Shown: one piece after another, positions 10,771 to 20,633 of the stretch | How positions within the stretch are numbered: position 1 is the first letter of the stretch | How the letters are laid out: every line of letters starts with the position of its first letter | Assembly: GCA_036435485.1 (NCBI GenBank) | Contig: CM071596.1 | Coordinates: 16,086,001 to 16,150,000, forward strand | DNA from: Saposhnikovia divaricata | Lineage: Eukaryota > Streptophyta > Magnoliopsida > Apiales > Apiaceae | Length of the DNA: 64,000 nt | Reading direction: 5' to 3' | The notes under the pieces: generated by a model | The model's database searches: none | What the model saw: the letters and a program-made list of their open reading frames with translations, nothing else | Told to the model about the DNA's origin: nothing | Program-made: the position numbers and the translations under genes

Positions 10771-12041
10771 ACTGATTCGTATGTGCTACAAGATGGTTTT
10801 CTTTTTAGAGGAAATAAACTGTGTGTACCGAAGTGTGGAGTTAGAGAATTATTAATTCGAGAAGTACATGGTGGTGGTATTGCTGGTCATTTTGGAATAC
10901 ACAAAACATGCGACTTACTTTCTGAGCACTTCTATTGGCCTAAGATGTTAAGAGATGTTCAAGCTGTTTTGGAGAGATGTGCCACATGCCAAAAGGCAAA
11001 AATTCACTTTCATAAGGGTTTGTACACTCCCCTTCCCGTTCCTATTGCACCATGGGATAGTGTGAGTATGGATTTCATTGTTGGATTACCCGTACTGCTA
11101 GGGGTAAGGATTATATTATGGTTGTAGTGGACAGATTTTCAAAAATGGCTCACTTTGTTTCTTGCCATGAAACGGATGATGCTAATCGTATTGCAGATTT
11201 GTACTTCACGGAGATTGTGAGATTGCATGGAATCCCTAAAAGTATAGTGTCGGATAGGGATACTAAATTTTTGAGTTATTTTTGGAAGACCCTATGGAAA
11301 TTCTTATGAACAAAGTTACTATTTAGTACTTCACATCATCCACAGACAGATAGTCAAACCGATGTTACTAATAGAACTTTGGGGACATTATTGAGAGGGC
11401 TGGTGAGTAAAACTACAAAGGACTAGGACATCAAATTGGCACATGCTGAATTCGCATATAACAGGACATCCTCATCTACAACAGGAGTGTCACCATTTGA
11501 GGTAATATATGGTATAAATCCATACGTTCCTGTTGATTTAATTCCTATTGCAAAAAAAGATATCCTGAATTTTGATGCTAAGAAACGTCAAGAAGCCTTC
11601 TTTAGAACTTGTGATCAAGTTAAAACGCAAATTGAAAAGATGAACACTAGATACAAGGAACGTGCCAATAAGAAGAGACAACAAGTTGTGTTCAATCCTG
11701 GTTATTTGGTTTGGCTTAATCTAAGAAAGGAGAGGTTTCCCGACATGAGGAAAAATAAGTTAATGCCTAGAGCTGATGGACCTTTCAAGATAATAGAGAA
11801 ATACGGAGATAGTGCCTATAAAATTGAGCTACCTGATTCGTATGGAGGAGTAAGTTCTACATTCAATGTTGGTGATTTAGCTCCGTACATCGACGATGCG
11901 AATTTGAGGACAAATTCTTTTCAAGAAGGAGAGAGTGATGAGTCTCTTAAAAGAACAAGGTCTGGGAGTGTTTACGTGACCACGGTGGTTGATCTTGTGC
12001 CATCGTATGAGCCTGTGGAGATCATGATTGATGCTTTGTGA
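10771..12041 (+). pseudogene. Gypsy integrase, with C-terminus inside the 3' LTR
   Basis: The zinc-binding HHCC domain is at about 10863-11000 (HGGGIAGHFGIHKTCD, CATCQKAK). The catalytic core starts at about 11065 with SMDFIVGLP; a frameshift near 11090 leads to MVVVDRFSKMAHFV and VSDRDTKF. An in-frame TGA (11307-11309) and TAG (about 11425) interrupt the core. AHAEFAYNRTSSSTTGVSPFEV is intact. The C-terminal DGPFKIIEKYGDSAYKIELP is a GPY/F-type module. The frame then passes the LTR boundary at 11936 and stops at 12039-12041, so the last 35 codons are LTR sequence. Confidence 0.88.
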
Positions 12042-12550
12042 TTTGAAGTTAATTCTGGTGGGAAGTCATATTCTATTTCCTGTGTCGTGTGGGACGACAC
12101 AAAATAGAATTCACTTATTTATTATATAATTATATATTTGGCTTGCAAGTTTTTACCTTTCACTTGAAAGGATTTTTCTTGCTTTAAGCACTTAGGATTT
12201 TATTTTTCAAGTTGGATCGGGATTTTGATGGGTTTCCTAGTTGGGTTCAGGTATTAGCTAAATTCCTAGCTGATATTGAATTTCTTTTAGATTCCTATCT
12301 GAATAAGGTTATTTATGTAGCCTATAAATACTCTTGTCTTGTAATCTTTTGGAGACAGATATTGATAATAAAATTGTGGCTATTCGGTAGCTTTGAGAAT
12401 CGAATTCAGGAGTGAATTCAGAGTTTGAGTTTTGTTTCTCCATTCGGAGATTCAGAGTTAGAGTTTTGTTTCTCCATCTTTGGAGATTCAGAGTTTACTT
12501 TATATTTGTCTTTACTACATATTATTACGAGAACATCACGTTCCGTATCA
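11936..12550 (+). repeat. 3' LTR of the Gypsy element
   Basis: It has the same 615-bp length as the 5' LTR, starts TGATGAGTC, ends CGTATCA, and is followed by the target duplication CTAAT. The end of pol (to 12041) and the inverted repeat (12070-12110) lie inside it. Confidence 0.92.
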
Positions 12551-13164
12551 CTAATTGTTACTGCACTAATTATGTTTATTTTACATAGATGACCTGAAAG
12601 TGGTCGGTTCGTATGGTAACCTGGGCATCGATGATTAGAGGAGTAGAGGTATTATGTTAGACCAGTTGTCCCCAGTTTGCTACTGTTGTGTTTCTATATT
12701 CCGTTGTAATGTTGTCTAACCTGAGGTTCTTTCACGGGATTTTTGTGTTAAGAATCATGCCATCTGGTGGATTCTGGAAGACATTGTGTTGTAGTCTGAG
12801 AGAGAACGAAAGAGAAATATATATCAAATGACTTGAAGAATAATCTGATGTGCCTCAAGGGATAATCTTTTTTTATTGTTTCAATTTTTAAAAATTGTTG
12901 TATGAATATATTTGGACGATTTATATTTTTATGGTAGAACAACTTTTTTAATTAATTGGTAATATTTCTTATTTTTATTTTAATCGGTTTTAAAACCGAA
13001 ACCGAACCGATAAAAACCGAAACTGGGATTTTAAAACTGAAACCGATGGTTCGGTTGCGGTTCCGGTTCCGGTTGTCGATTTTTAAAACCGAGGACATGC
13101 GGTTTCGGTTATGGTTTTACCCAAAAACCGAACCGAACCGGGCTTTGCTCCCCCTACATCCAGT

Positions 13165-13257
13165 TAGCTGCCAGAATACTTTTTCAGGAAGATTTTTAAT
13201 TATTACATTGTTAGTCATAACACCTATTCACCCCTCCCCTCTAGGTGTGTAATTTCA
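13165..13257 (+). repeat. Sirevirus 3' LTR, last part
   Basis: It resumes the LTR after the hAT element and ends with the pyrimidine-rich CACCCCTCCCCTCTAG stretch and TTTCA at 13257. This C-rich end is usual in Sirevirus LTRs. The next base begins an inverted LTR fragment. Confidence 0.7.
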
Positions 13258-13929
13258 CTAAATCGTATTAGTATATAGAGCTCAAGTGTATAAAGATATA
13301 TCAAATCAACTTTGTAAAATACTTGTGTTTTCGAATGATGTTCAACCCTCATTGAAAGGAAAAACTCACAAGTCTTTTATAGTGAACGAACAATCTGAAT
13401 TAAACACACAACAACACAACGGTCTTGACTACCAAGTCTCACGAGTTTGTTGAAAGGTTAATTCAAATCCAACGTTCAAAATCATAACGTTCAAAGAAGA
13501 AAAACAGATGAAGAAGACAAACGTTAATAAATCAACGTTTTACCAGTTTGAAAAAGTCCACAGAAAAAGTTTGTTTAGATAAAGAATCATTTAGAAACAA
13601 ACTCCCATTAAAATAGAACTTTGAAAGATAAATATATAAAAAAGTTTAAAAACATTTTTAAGCCCATATATATTAATACGATATTTTTTTCTAGTTAGAG
13701 TTCTCAAAGAAGTTTAATCCTATCAAACTCCATGAAACTCGGACTCCAAGTGATTCTGGACTCTATCTGCCAGCTTCCTGAGTTAAAGTAAATCTTGAAC
13801 TGCCATCTAGCTGAGAAACCCTATTTTGCTATAAAATGATATAAAAAATAACCCTGCAAAACAATATTAGTCCAGTACACATATCCAGCTTGCTCACTAT
13901 GTATGATCATCAAAATCATGAGAGTTACA
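13258..13929 (-). repeat. Inverted partial Sirevirus LTR
   Basis: Read on the minus strand, it matches 5347 to about 6020 of the Sirevirus LTR, including the TATA region and the TGTAACTC start (13929). No polypurine tract precedes it on the minus strand, so it looks like the 5' end of a 5' or solo LTR. It is cut after the GATTTAG point. The simplest reading is a pre-existing LTR into which the element at 1-13257 inserted in the opposite orientation. Confidence 0.85.
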
Positions 13930-14262
13930 AAAATAATCAATATTCAAACAAAAAAAAAATTATACCACACATACTTTAAAAAAAGTTAAAAGATGCCTTT
14001 AAAAATTATAAAAATTCTATAACAAATGATCTAAAAATTTTAAGATAACCATTAAATTGCATAATCAAAAAAAAAATTAATACTCCAATAATTTGTTACA
14101 CGAATAAAGTTCCTATATGATTCAAGTATATCATATGTAATTTTATAAAATAAAAAATCACAAAATAATTTTGAAATACTAAAAAGTATGTTAGCCTAAA
14201 CTTTGAAATATAAATTATAGAAAAACCATTTACAAGAATTAAAAAAACAAATGTATACTATA
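13930..14262. other. AT-rich spacer
   Basis: I see poly-A and poly-T runs and no coding frame or recognisable element. Confidence 0.6.

Positions 14263-14310
<48 letters not shown>
14263..14310. repeat. (TA)n microsatellite
   Basis: About 20 consecutive TA units follow ATAAACA. A short open frame here encodes only alternating Ile and Tyr and is not a gene. Confidence 0.95.
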
Positions 14311-14311
<1 letters not shown>

Positions 14312-14439
14312 CAAATCATATAACATGTGTATTATTATCATTAAAAATAAAAATAAAAACAAATTATTCAAAATATTATAAAACTAATTTACAAGAAAAA
14401 AAAATTATAATCAAAATTACACTACAAAATTTTAATAAA

Positions 14440-14471
14440 TCTATCCGTGCATCGCACGGGTATAAAGCTAG
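14440..14471 (+). mobile_element. Helitron 3' terminus
   Basis: A short hairpin, CCGTGC-ATC-GCACGG (14445-14459), is followed eight bases later by CTAG at 14468-14471 and then T. A hairpin shortly before CTRR with insertion before T is the Helitron 3' end signature. The same hairpin and CTAG occur inverted at 37035. I could not place the matching 5' TC end, so the element length is unknown. Confidence 0.6.
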
Positions 14472-17260
14472 TTAAATGTAATTTGTTATAGAGAAAAAGG
14501 ACCCTGACATTAAGCTAGGTAAGTTTGCTGAGATATTTTGTTATAAAACTCAAAAAAATTGGGGCTTTTTTCAAAAAAAATTTAGAAAATACAGTTGTAA
14601 CCTTTACAACCTACTTTGCAATCCAAATGCAACATTTGCAATCTCAACTACAATTTTAGATAATATTATTGAAAATATTTTCAAAAAATTGGATATTTTT
14701 ATGAATATCCCAAAAATTTGTTATATTTTCACATCATTTATTATGATATTTAAATAATATATTTTATTTATAAGAACTTAAAAATGAATAACATACTATT
14801 TTTAAAATCGCCAATCACATCATACATGTTCTGTAAATTTTCTGCAAATTTTAAATAACTACAAATCCATTATTATATTATATATATTATAGGCTAACAA
14901 GCCCTTTCAAGCCTATTTACTAATTTGTCCTTCCATCATATTAATTAATTAATATTAAAAAAATTGTGGTCACGAGAATTGAACTCATGACCTCTACGTC
15001 AAGAATGAATTATTTTCACTCCAACTACTACACTAAAGAAATTTTTAGATCATTTTTATAATTCATTAATTACATACACCATGAACTAATTAGTTGTAAT
15101 GTTCAATATTTTTATTAATTCATATTTTTTATAGTCAAACCCGAGCCGAATTGTTCATATTTAAACTTTTTTTGAACAGGTTCAATTCAAACTTTCAAGT
15201 TACTCGATCTTAGCTGATAAAATTTTCGAATTCAGTTTGATAGTTATCGAGTCAAACTCGAGCTTTAGCTATTTAAGTACTTTACCGAGCAAATTTCAAA
15301 TTTTTAATTATTCGATTCTTGAGGTTCACAAGACCAGTCGGACTTTTAATATTTAAATTTGTTTAATATTATAAATATATTTCAATGTAAATATTCAATA
15401 TTTTACATTATTCATATATTTTATCGAGTTGAACCCGAATCGAACCGTTTATATTCATAAATTTTTCAAAATCAGTTAAATCGATTCGAGATTTCAAGCT
15501 TTATGAGTCAAATTTCGAGGTTAAAATTAAAGAACTAATTGAACTTGAGCTTGAGTTCAAGCTTGACAGAACTTTTTAGCCGAGTTTGAGTTCTAGTGTG
15601 ACAATGTTCGACTCGAATCGATTACACCCCACTCACATTGCTATTGGATAAAATATTTTGATATACTAGAAAAAGATAATTTTAAGAAAACAAAACAAAA
15701 CAAAAATTATTGCAGATAAGATTTGAACTTCATATTAATTATTAGATAAATATTTAGATAAAACACATAGTTAGGTCAAAAATATTTATTAAAAAATAGA
15801 TTACAAATACTATTTTAAAAATAATAGATTTAAAACGTCTAACAGTATTATTGAGAATGATGCTTAGTAAATAATATATCACAATGTACATGAATACAAA
15901 CCAAAATTTTTACTAATTTTAATATTAATTACAAGAATATTAAAATAGTGTCACATGACCATTGCCACGCCACCACCGCTACGATCACGAAATGCACCAC
16001 TACCAAAATTACTAGAATTTTATCTGTAATAACATGAACACCACAACTTACACCACCAAAATCACCAATATCAAAGCAAAATCATTAGGAATTCTACTAA
16101 AGTTACAAAACTTAACGTAAATCACTAAAAAAAACTAAACGCAAATTACAAGAATATTCCAAATTTGGAATTGTGTAAATGTTCGAAACTGTCGGTAAAG
16201 GTGTTGACGGTAGTAAAGTGAGTAAAAATGCCATCGATTGACGTTACAAACTTAGATCTATTGAAAGAGGGATGAATAAATTAATGGAGGTGTGATCGAG
16301 AATGTGACTGGAATTCGTGACAAACATGTTTATTAGTTACTTTTGGAGTGCTGATCGATTTGGTGATAATAAAAGATCACAGAGTGCTGATGGTTTATAC
16401 ACACACTCCATCTCTCTCACCCACTCACACATATTATACATATGCGTGTATATATCATGAACGATGATGACAAATGAAATGGTGTCTGAGATCGACAAAA
16501 ATGGAAGGGACATAGGAGTGGATGTGGGTGAAGGTTGAGATGTAAATTAGATTTGAATGTGTGACCATGATTAGTTTTGATTCTCATATCTGGAAATGAT
16601 CTTATTTAGCACTTATTTATATATTAACACATGAGTTTACTGACTCGTGATTATATTTTTAAATTACGTATTATTTAATCATTCCAAGTTATGTTTTTAA
16701 AATTGTTAGATGTGATTGTATTATTATGATCATATATGAAATTAAATTGAGGTAAGAAATTTGAGTTATTACTAGCGTTTATAAAAAATACCACACTAAT
16801 GACGTATAGTGTTTCAAAAATTAGAAATCGTCTATTTAAAAAAAAATCAAAAATAACAATATTTTATGAATTTAAATGGTATGCATGCTTTGCATCATGC
16901 TAGTTTATATTAATGTACCATTCAATTTATCTATCGAGATGCTCTAAAAAGATGGGAAAATGTTAGTATTAAAAAAAAAATTGTCAAACTTACCATTGAA
17001 CCAATTCATAACATACTTGGCAATACTTGCCATTGATACGTGTCTTAATTATTTAAATTAAAGGGATTTTTTCATAAATATCCCAACATATAAATATTTT
17101 TGCAAAAATACTGTTATTTTAAAGTTTTTTTTTGCAAAAATACTATCTTTTGAAAAAATTTGCAAAAAACGGGATGCAACTACATTCAACAGATGTAACT
17201 GTTTTGACAAATTAGTAAAAATACTATTTTATTTGTAATGGCTCCGCAGCAGGTTGCATT
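14472..17260. other. AT-rich gene-free region with decayed repeats
   Basis: I see no gene. The part at about 15110-15640 is rich in TCGAG/CTCGAA words and ends in GATTACACCCCA, which resembles the ends of decayed hAT-type elements, but I could not pair the ends. At 16881-16904 a short stem followed by CTAGT could be another, degraded Helitron end. The rest is unstructured AT-rich spacer. Confidence 0.45.
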
Positions 17261-17261
17261 T

Positions 17262-17530
17262 AGTTGCATATGCAACTGAATGAAACTAAAAATTGTAATT
17301 TGAATTTTCATTTTTTTTACCAACTTCCAGATCTATATAAGGGCTGATCATCATCAAAAAATGGAAATTTAACTTTTAATTTTTAATTAAATTCAGTTGC
17401 ATATGCACATATGCAACTGAATGCAACTTAAAATTGTAATTTGAATTTTTATTTTTTTACCAACTTCCAGATCTATATAAGGGCTGAGCATCATCAAAAA
17501 ATGGAAATTTACCTTTTAGTTTTTAGTTGC
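17262..17530. repeat. Two-copy tandem repeat, about 135 bp
   Basis: Two nearly identical units share CAACTTCCAGATCTATATAA and GGGCTGA-CATCATC, preceded by TTGCATATGCAACTGAATG. The units begin near 17262 and 17397. They carry TATATAAGGG, so they may be duplicated promoter-like sequence from a transposon. Confidence 0.8.
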
Positions 17531-17599
17531 ATATGTAGTTGCATGTGGTTGCATTCAGTTGCAACTGTTGGAAATCGAAAATTATGAGTGTCCCTGCGG

Positions 17600-17750
17600 G
17601 GTCGGTGGAGAACAGATCGTTGGTGGGAGGGATGAGGGAGGAGGGCGGAGAAGGGGGAGGGGGGAGGAGGGAGGAGGCCGCGGGGGGGACGAGGGTGGGA
17701 TGGGTGATGAAGAAGGAAAAGAATGGAGGTTGGAGAAGAATGGAGGTTGA
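17600..17750 (+). repeat. G-rich purine tract
   Basis: The plus strand carries a long purine stretch dominated by GGAGG, GGGGG and GGAGAAG words in otherwise AT-rich DNA. The short open frames across it on both strands are low-complexity Gly/Glu/Arg or Pro/Ser and are not genes. Confidence 0.85.
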
Positions 17751-18027
17751 ATAAGATGGGATATATTTGTAATTAAGATTAAGATAGTATAAGATAGTAT
17801 ATTTACAATTAATTTGAAAAAATAATATTTTTGCAATAACTAATTAAAAATCTAGTATATTTGTTAAATTCCCTAAATTTTATTATTGTTTAAAAGTAGC
17901 CTTGATTAGTTGGAGTAAATAGTTGAATAAGTCTCAGAGAAGTGAATCATATCTATCTCTCTCCAACCAAATAACAGCTACTTGCTTAGTTGGAGGTAAA
18001 GGTTCCCTCAAACAAATCCAGAAACTA

Positions 18028-18250
18028 TAGGGGGTGTTTGGGGGAACTTTTTTCCAGAATAAGTCAACTTATTTTTAAACAAAATTAGAGATTCCTAACT
18101 TTCCAACTTATTTTCCAACTTATTTTTGCAACTTATTGAATCTTAAACATACATTAAATACTTGTATGAAAAGAAATTATCAAAATATAAAATTTTTACC
18201 CAAAAATAAGTTTATAAATCCTTTAAAAAGTTAAGCCAAACAAGCAGTAC
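18028..18250. mobile_element. Possible MITE
   Basis: The interval begins GGGGGTGTTTGGGGGAAC and ends GCCAAACAAGCAG, an inverted pair of the type seen at MITE ends in plants (TGTTTGG versus CCAAACA). It is about 220 bp, AT-rich and non-coding. I could not define a target duplication. Confidence 0.35.
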
Positions 18251-19064
18251 TTAATTCTTACTTGTCTTTTCTACACTTTAAACATAGGCAGTCCTTCAAA
18301 ATCTGCTGCGGGCTCGTCTGTACCACAAACTTACCTCAACATTGAACCAATTCATAACATACTTAGCAGCATACTAAATTCAAAATAGTTATAATTTCCT
18401 CCGATACTTTAAATTCAACAAGTCTAAATTAAGAAAAATAAGTTGTTCGTTAATTTACAATATTTTATAATTTTGTGAGGACGGTGGTGGTGTTAGTTAA
18501 TGACTTAATGGTAAAACTCTCAAAATTTTAGTGATTCAACTTAAAATGCATCATAGCTTAGCAAAATTTATTATCTATCATGTACATTTTTCTAATCCCA
18601 AGATCATGCAAATACGTCTAAACTTGCAACAAACGCTATATTATGTTAAAACTTAAATAATTACCACATATTAGAAACATGATTCATCATTTATTTATTT
18701 TCAATCCCTACGAAAATTTTAGCATATTGGCCAAGACAAAACCTTTATTGGTGTTGATCTCATCTATCACAATTTAAAAAAAAATGGTACTAAATGTCAT
18801 AACTTAAAAACTTGACCTCAAATATCATTCTAACACACAGGTGCGTGTAGCGTTTTGATTTTTTTTTTTTTTTGCAAAACGCTAAAGTGTGTAGCATGTT
18901 TAGGAAAAGAAGGAGGTAAAACGCTGGTTTAACTAGCGTTGGGGAAGACGCCACATTACCTGGTGTTTTGAGGAGGTTGAAACGCCACTTTATGTGGCAT
19001 TAAGTGTGTTTCTTTTTTTTTTGTTGTTTTTGTTCTTTTTTTTTCTAAATATGTATTTGCTTTT

Positions 19065-19650
19065 GTTTTTTCGTTCTGAATATTTCTAAAACCAAAAATG
19101 GAAATGTTGAACCGAAAAAATTAATTGTTGAATCCATAAATTTAATTAAAATTGTATTTTTAAATTTAAAACTTTTAATTAAAAAATTGAATCCGGCGGC
19201 TTCATTTTTAAACGCTAACGCGTTTAAAAATCAGGATAAGTTAGGGTTTAGGATTGTTACCAAACCTTAAGCCCTAAGTTCGTATACGGTTTATTCGTCA
19301 TTCTGAATATTTCTAAAACCCAAAATGGAAACGTTGAACCCCAAAAGTTAATTGTTGAACCCCTAAATTTAATTAAAATTGTATTTTCTTTAATTTAAAA
19401 ATTCATTTGGTGGCCTGATTTTTAAACGCTAACGCGTTTAATTCGTTTAAAAATCAGGATAACTTAGGGTTTAGGGTCTAGGGTCTAGGGTTTAGGGTTG
19501 TTTACAACCCTAAACCAAACAACCCCAAACCCTAAGTTTGTATACGATTTATTCTTCGTCCTTAATATTTCTAAACTCAAAATGGAAACGTTGAACCCCA
19601 AAGATTAATTATTGAAACAGTAAGGTTAATTAAAATTATATTTTTAAAAT
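19065..19650. repeat. Tandem repeats of about 240 bp inside the foldback element
   Basis: Two and a half units contain GAATATTTCTAAAAC, ATGGAAACGTTGAACC, TTAATTGTTGAA and the palindrome TTTAAACGCTAACGCGTTTAA, starting near 19069, 19296 and 19549. Confidence 0.8.
19465..19516. repeat. Telomere-like TTTAGGG tract with perfect palindrome
   Basis: Four imperfect copies of TTTAGGG (two as TCTAGGG) are followed by a perfect 13-bp inverted repeat: GGTTTAGGGTTGT at 19489-19501 against 19504-19516, with a 2-base loop. Confidence 0.85.
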
Positions 19651-19764
19651 TTTAAAAAAAAAAATAAATGACCATTTATTTATGCATAAAAAAATGGTCA
19701 AAAAATGACCATTTATTTATAAATTTTTAATATTATTTGAAAAAAAAAAAGTAAAAATCCCGAT

Positions 19765-19860
19765 AGTTAGCAACCATCGGGTATTTGCCTCCCGATAGTT
19801 AGCAACCATCGGCCTAGTTTTCAATTTATTAATGTATGTTAAATCTCGATAGTTAGCAAG
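19765..19860. repeat. Three short CCGATAGTTAGCAACCATCGG hairpin copies
   Basis: The hairpin CCCGATAG-TTAGCAA-CCATCGGG occurs at about 19760 and 19793, and a half copy at about 19845. Regularly spaced small hairpins suggest transposase-binding repeats inside the foldback element. Confidence 0.6.
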
Positions 19861-20633
19861 TTAGCAGTGGCAATTGACTTGTTAAAACATTATATTAAGT
19901 TTTGTTCCCCCTCTAGACGCTATATTAAGTTTAGTTTTCCCACCAAAACGTTGTACTAAGTTGGGTTCTCTCCCGAAACGCTGTATTAAATTGAGTTTCC
20001 TTAAACGCTACACGCTTTAGCGTTCTTTTTTTTAAAAAAAAAATATCAAAATGCTAAACGAAAATATGTTTTAGAGTGATATTTTGGACCAGTGTTTTGA
20101 ATTGTGACATTTTGGACCAATCACTCTAAAATTGTGATATTGGGGACCTTTTCTCAACCTTTCGTGCATATAAATTATTTTTTAAATATATTTTTATTAC
20201 CTCACCTTTAATTAGGCAAACTTCTAAGCTAAAATAATGGAAAAACTTTAGATTAAGTTTATATAATCTAACTTGTTCATCGAAAAATATATAAGATAGA
20301 ATAACAATTTCTAATTTTATTTTTTGAAAATAGTTTTTAAAAAAATACATTTTGCAAGTAACAACAATCAAAAGTAATTTTTTTAAAAAGAAAATAAAAT
20401 TGATTTTTGTTTAATTTTGATTGTATTCAGTTGCAATATTGAGGTTTGCATATTGAGGTTGATCGTATTTTTTTTAAAAATAAATTAAAAAATCGTGTTC
20501 TATAATAAACCTCAATAGTGTAGTAAACTATGAACGAACATGGTATCAAAATTAGAAAGACTTGGCGCCAAACTTAAACACAAATAAAGTACAAATGGTG
20601 AAATAGAGTTCGACCCGAGTTCGAGTCTGAGTT

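Larger units (their letters stand above)
6795..12550 (+). mobile_element. Ty3/Gypsy chromovirus-like retrotransposon, structurally complete
   Basis: Two 615-bp LTRs (6795-7409, 11936-12550), both TG...CA, are flanked by the 5-bp duplication CTAAT (6790-6794, 12551-12555). A methionine-initiator-type primer site TGGTATCAAGAGCC follows the 5' LTR. The order gag, protease, reverse transcriptase, RNase H, integrase is Gypsy. The integrase ends with a GPY/F-like stretch and a short tail, and the coding region runs into the 3' LTR. That combination resembles the CRM group of chromoviruses, but I cannot confirm the clade. Many stops and frameshifts are present, so it is not autonomous. Confidence 0.9.
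6446..13156. mobile_element. hAT-type non-autonomous element, split by a Gypsy element
   Basis: Both ends carry short terminal inverted repeats, TAGGGGTGAGCAAA at 6446 and, on the other strand, TAGGGGGAGCAAA ending at 13156. The flanks are an exact 8-bp duplication, CATCCAGT, at 6438-6445 and 13157-13164. An 8-bp duplication with TAGGG ends is the hAT hallmark. Just inside each end (about 6460-6640 and 12985-13140) is a dense array of AACCGAAACCG-type repeats, as expected for hAT subterminal transposase sites. Without the Gypsy insert it is about 950 bp and has no transposase gene, so it needed an enzyme in trans. Confidence 0.8.
1..13257 (+). mobile_element. Sirevirus-like Ty1/Copia retrotransposon, 3' part, with nested insertions
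   Basis: The left edge of the window cuts into gag. The order is gag with coiled coil and zinc knuckle, integrase, reverse transcriptase, RNase H, a third ORF, polypurine tracts and a 3' LTR (5347-6445 joined to 13165-13257). A Copia pol followed by an extra ORF and several polypurine tracts before the LTR is the known signature of plant Sireviruses. All frames carry stops or shifts and the protease region is deleted, so the copy is dead. The interval 6446-13156 is a later insertion. The 5' LTR is outside the window. Confidence 0.88.
18745..20155. mobile_element. Mutator-like foldback element with long inverted ends
   Basis: The left arm (about 18745-18900) and the reverse complement of the right arm (about 19985-20155) share ATCACAATTT, AAATGTCA, ATATCA, GTGTAGCGTTT and AACGCTAAAG in the same order and spacing. 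Arms of 110-160 bp without transposase fit a non-autonomous MULE. The interior holds tandem repeats. I could not fix the 9-bp duplication expected for this class. Confidence 0.6.

Noticed and set aside
14960..15010. GAATTGAACTCATGACC resembles the T-arm region of a tRNA
   Set aside because: No cloverleaf could be formed and the remainder of a tRNA is missing; at most a decayed repeat fragment.
17539..17836. Gly/Glu-rich and Pro/Ser-rich frames on both strands
   Set aside because: Low-complexity translation of a G-rich tract; no start context or domain.
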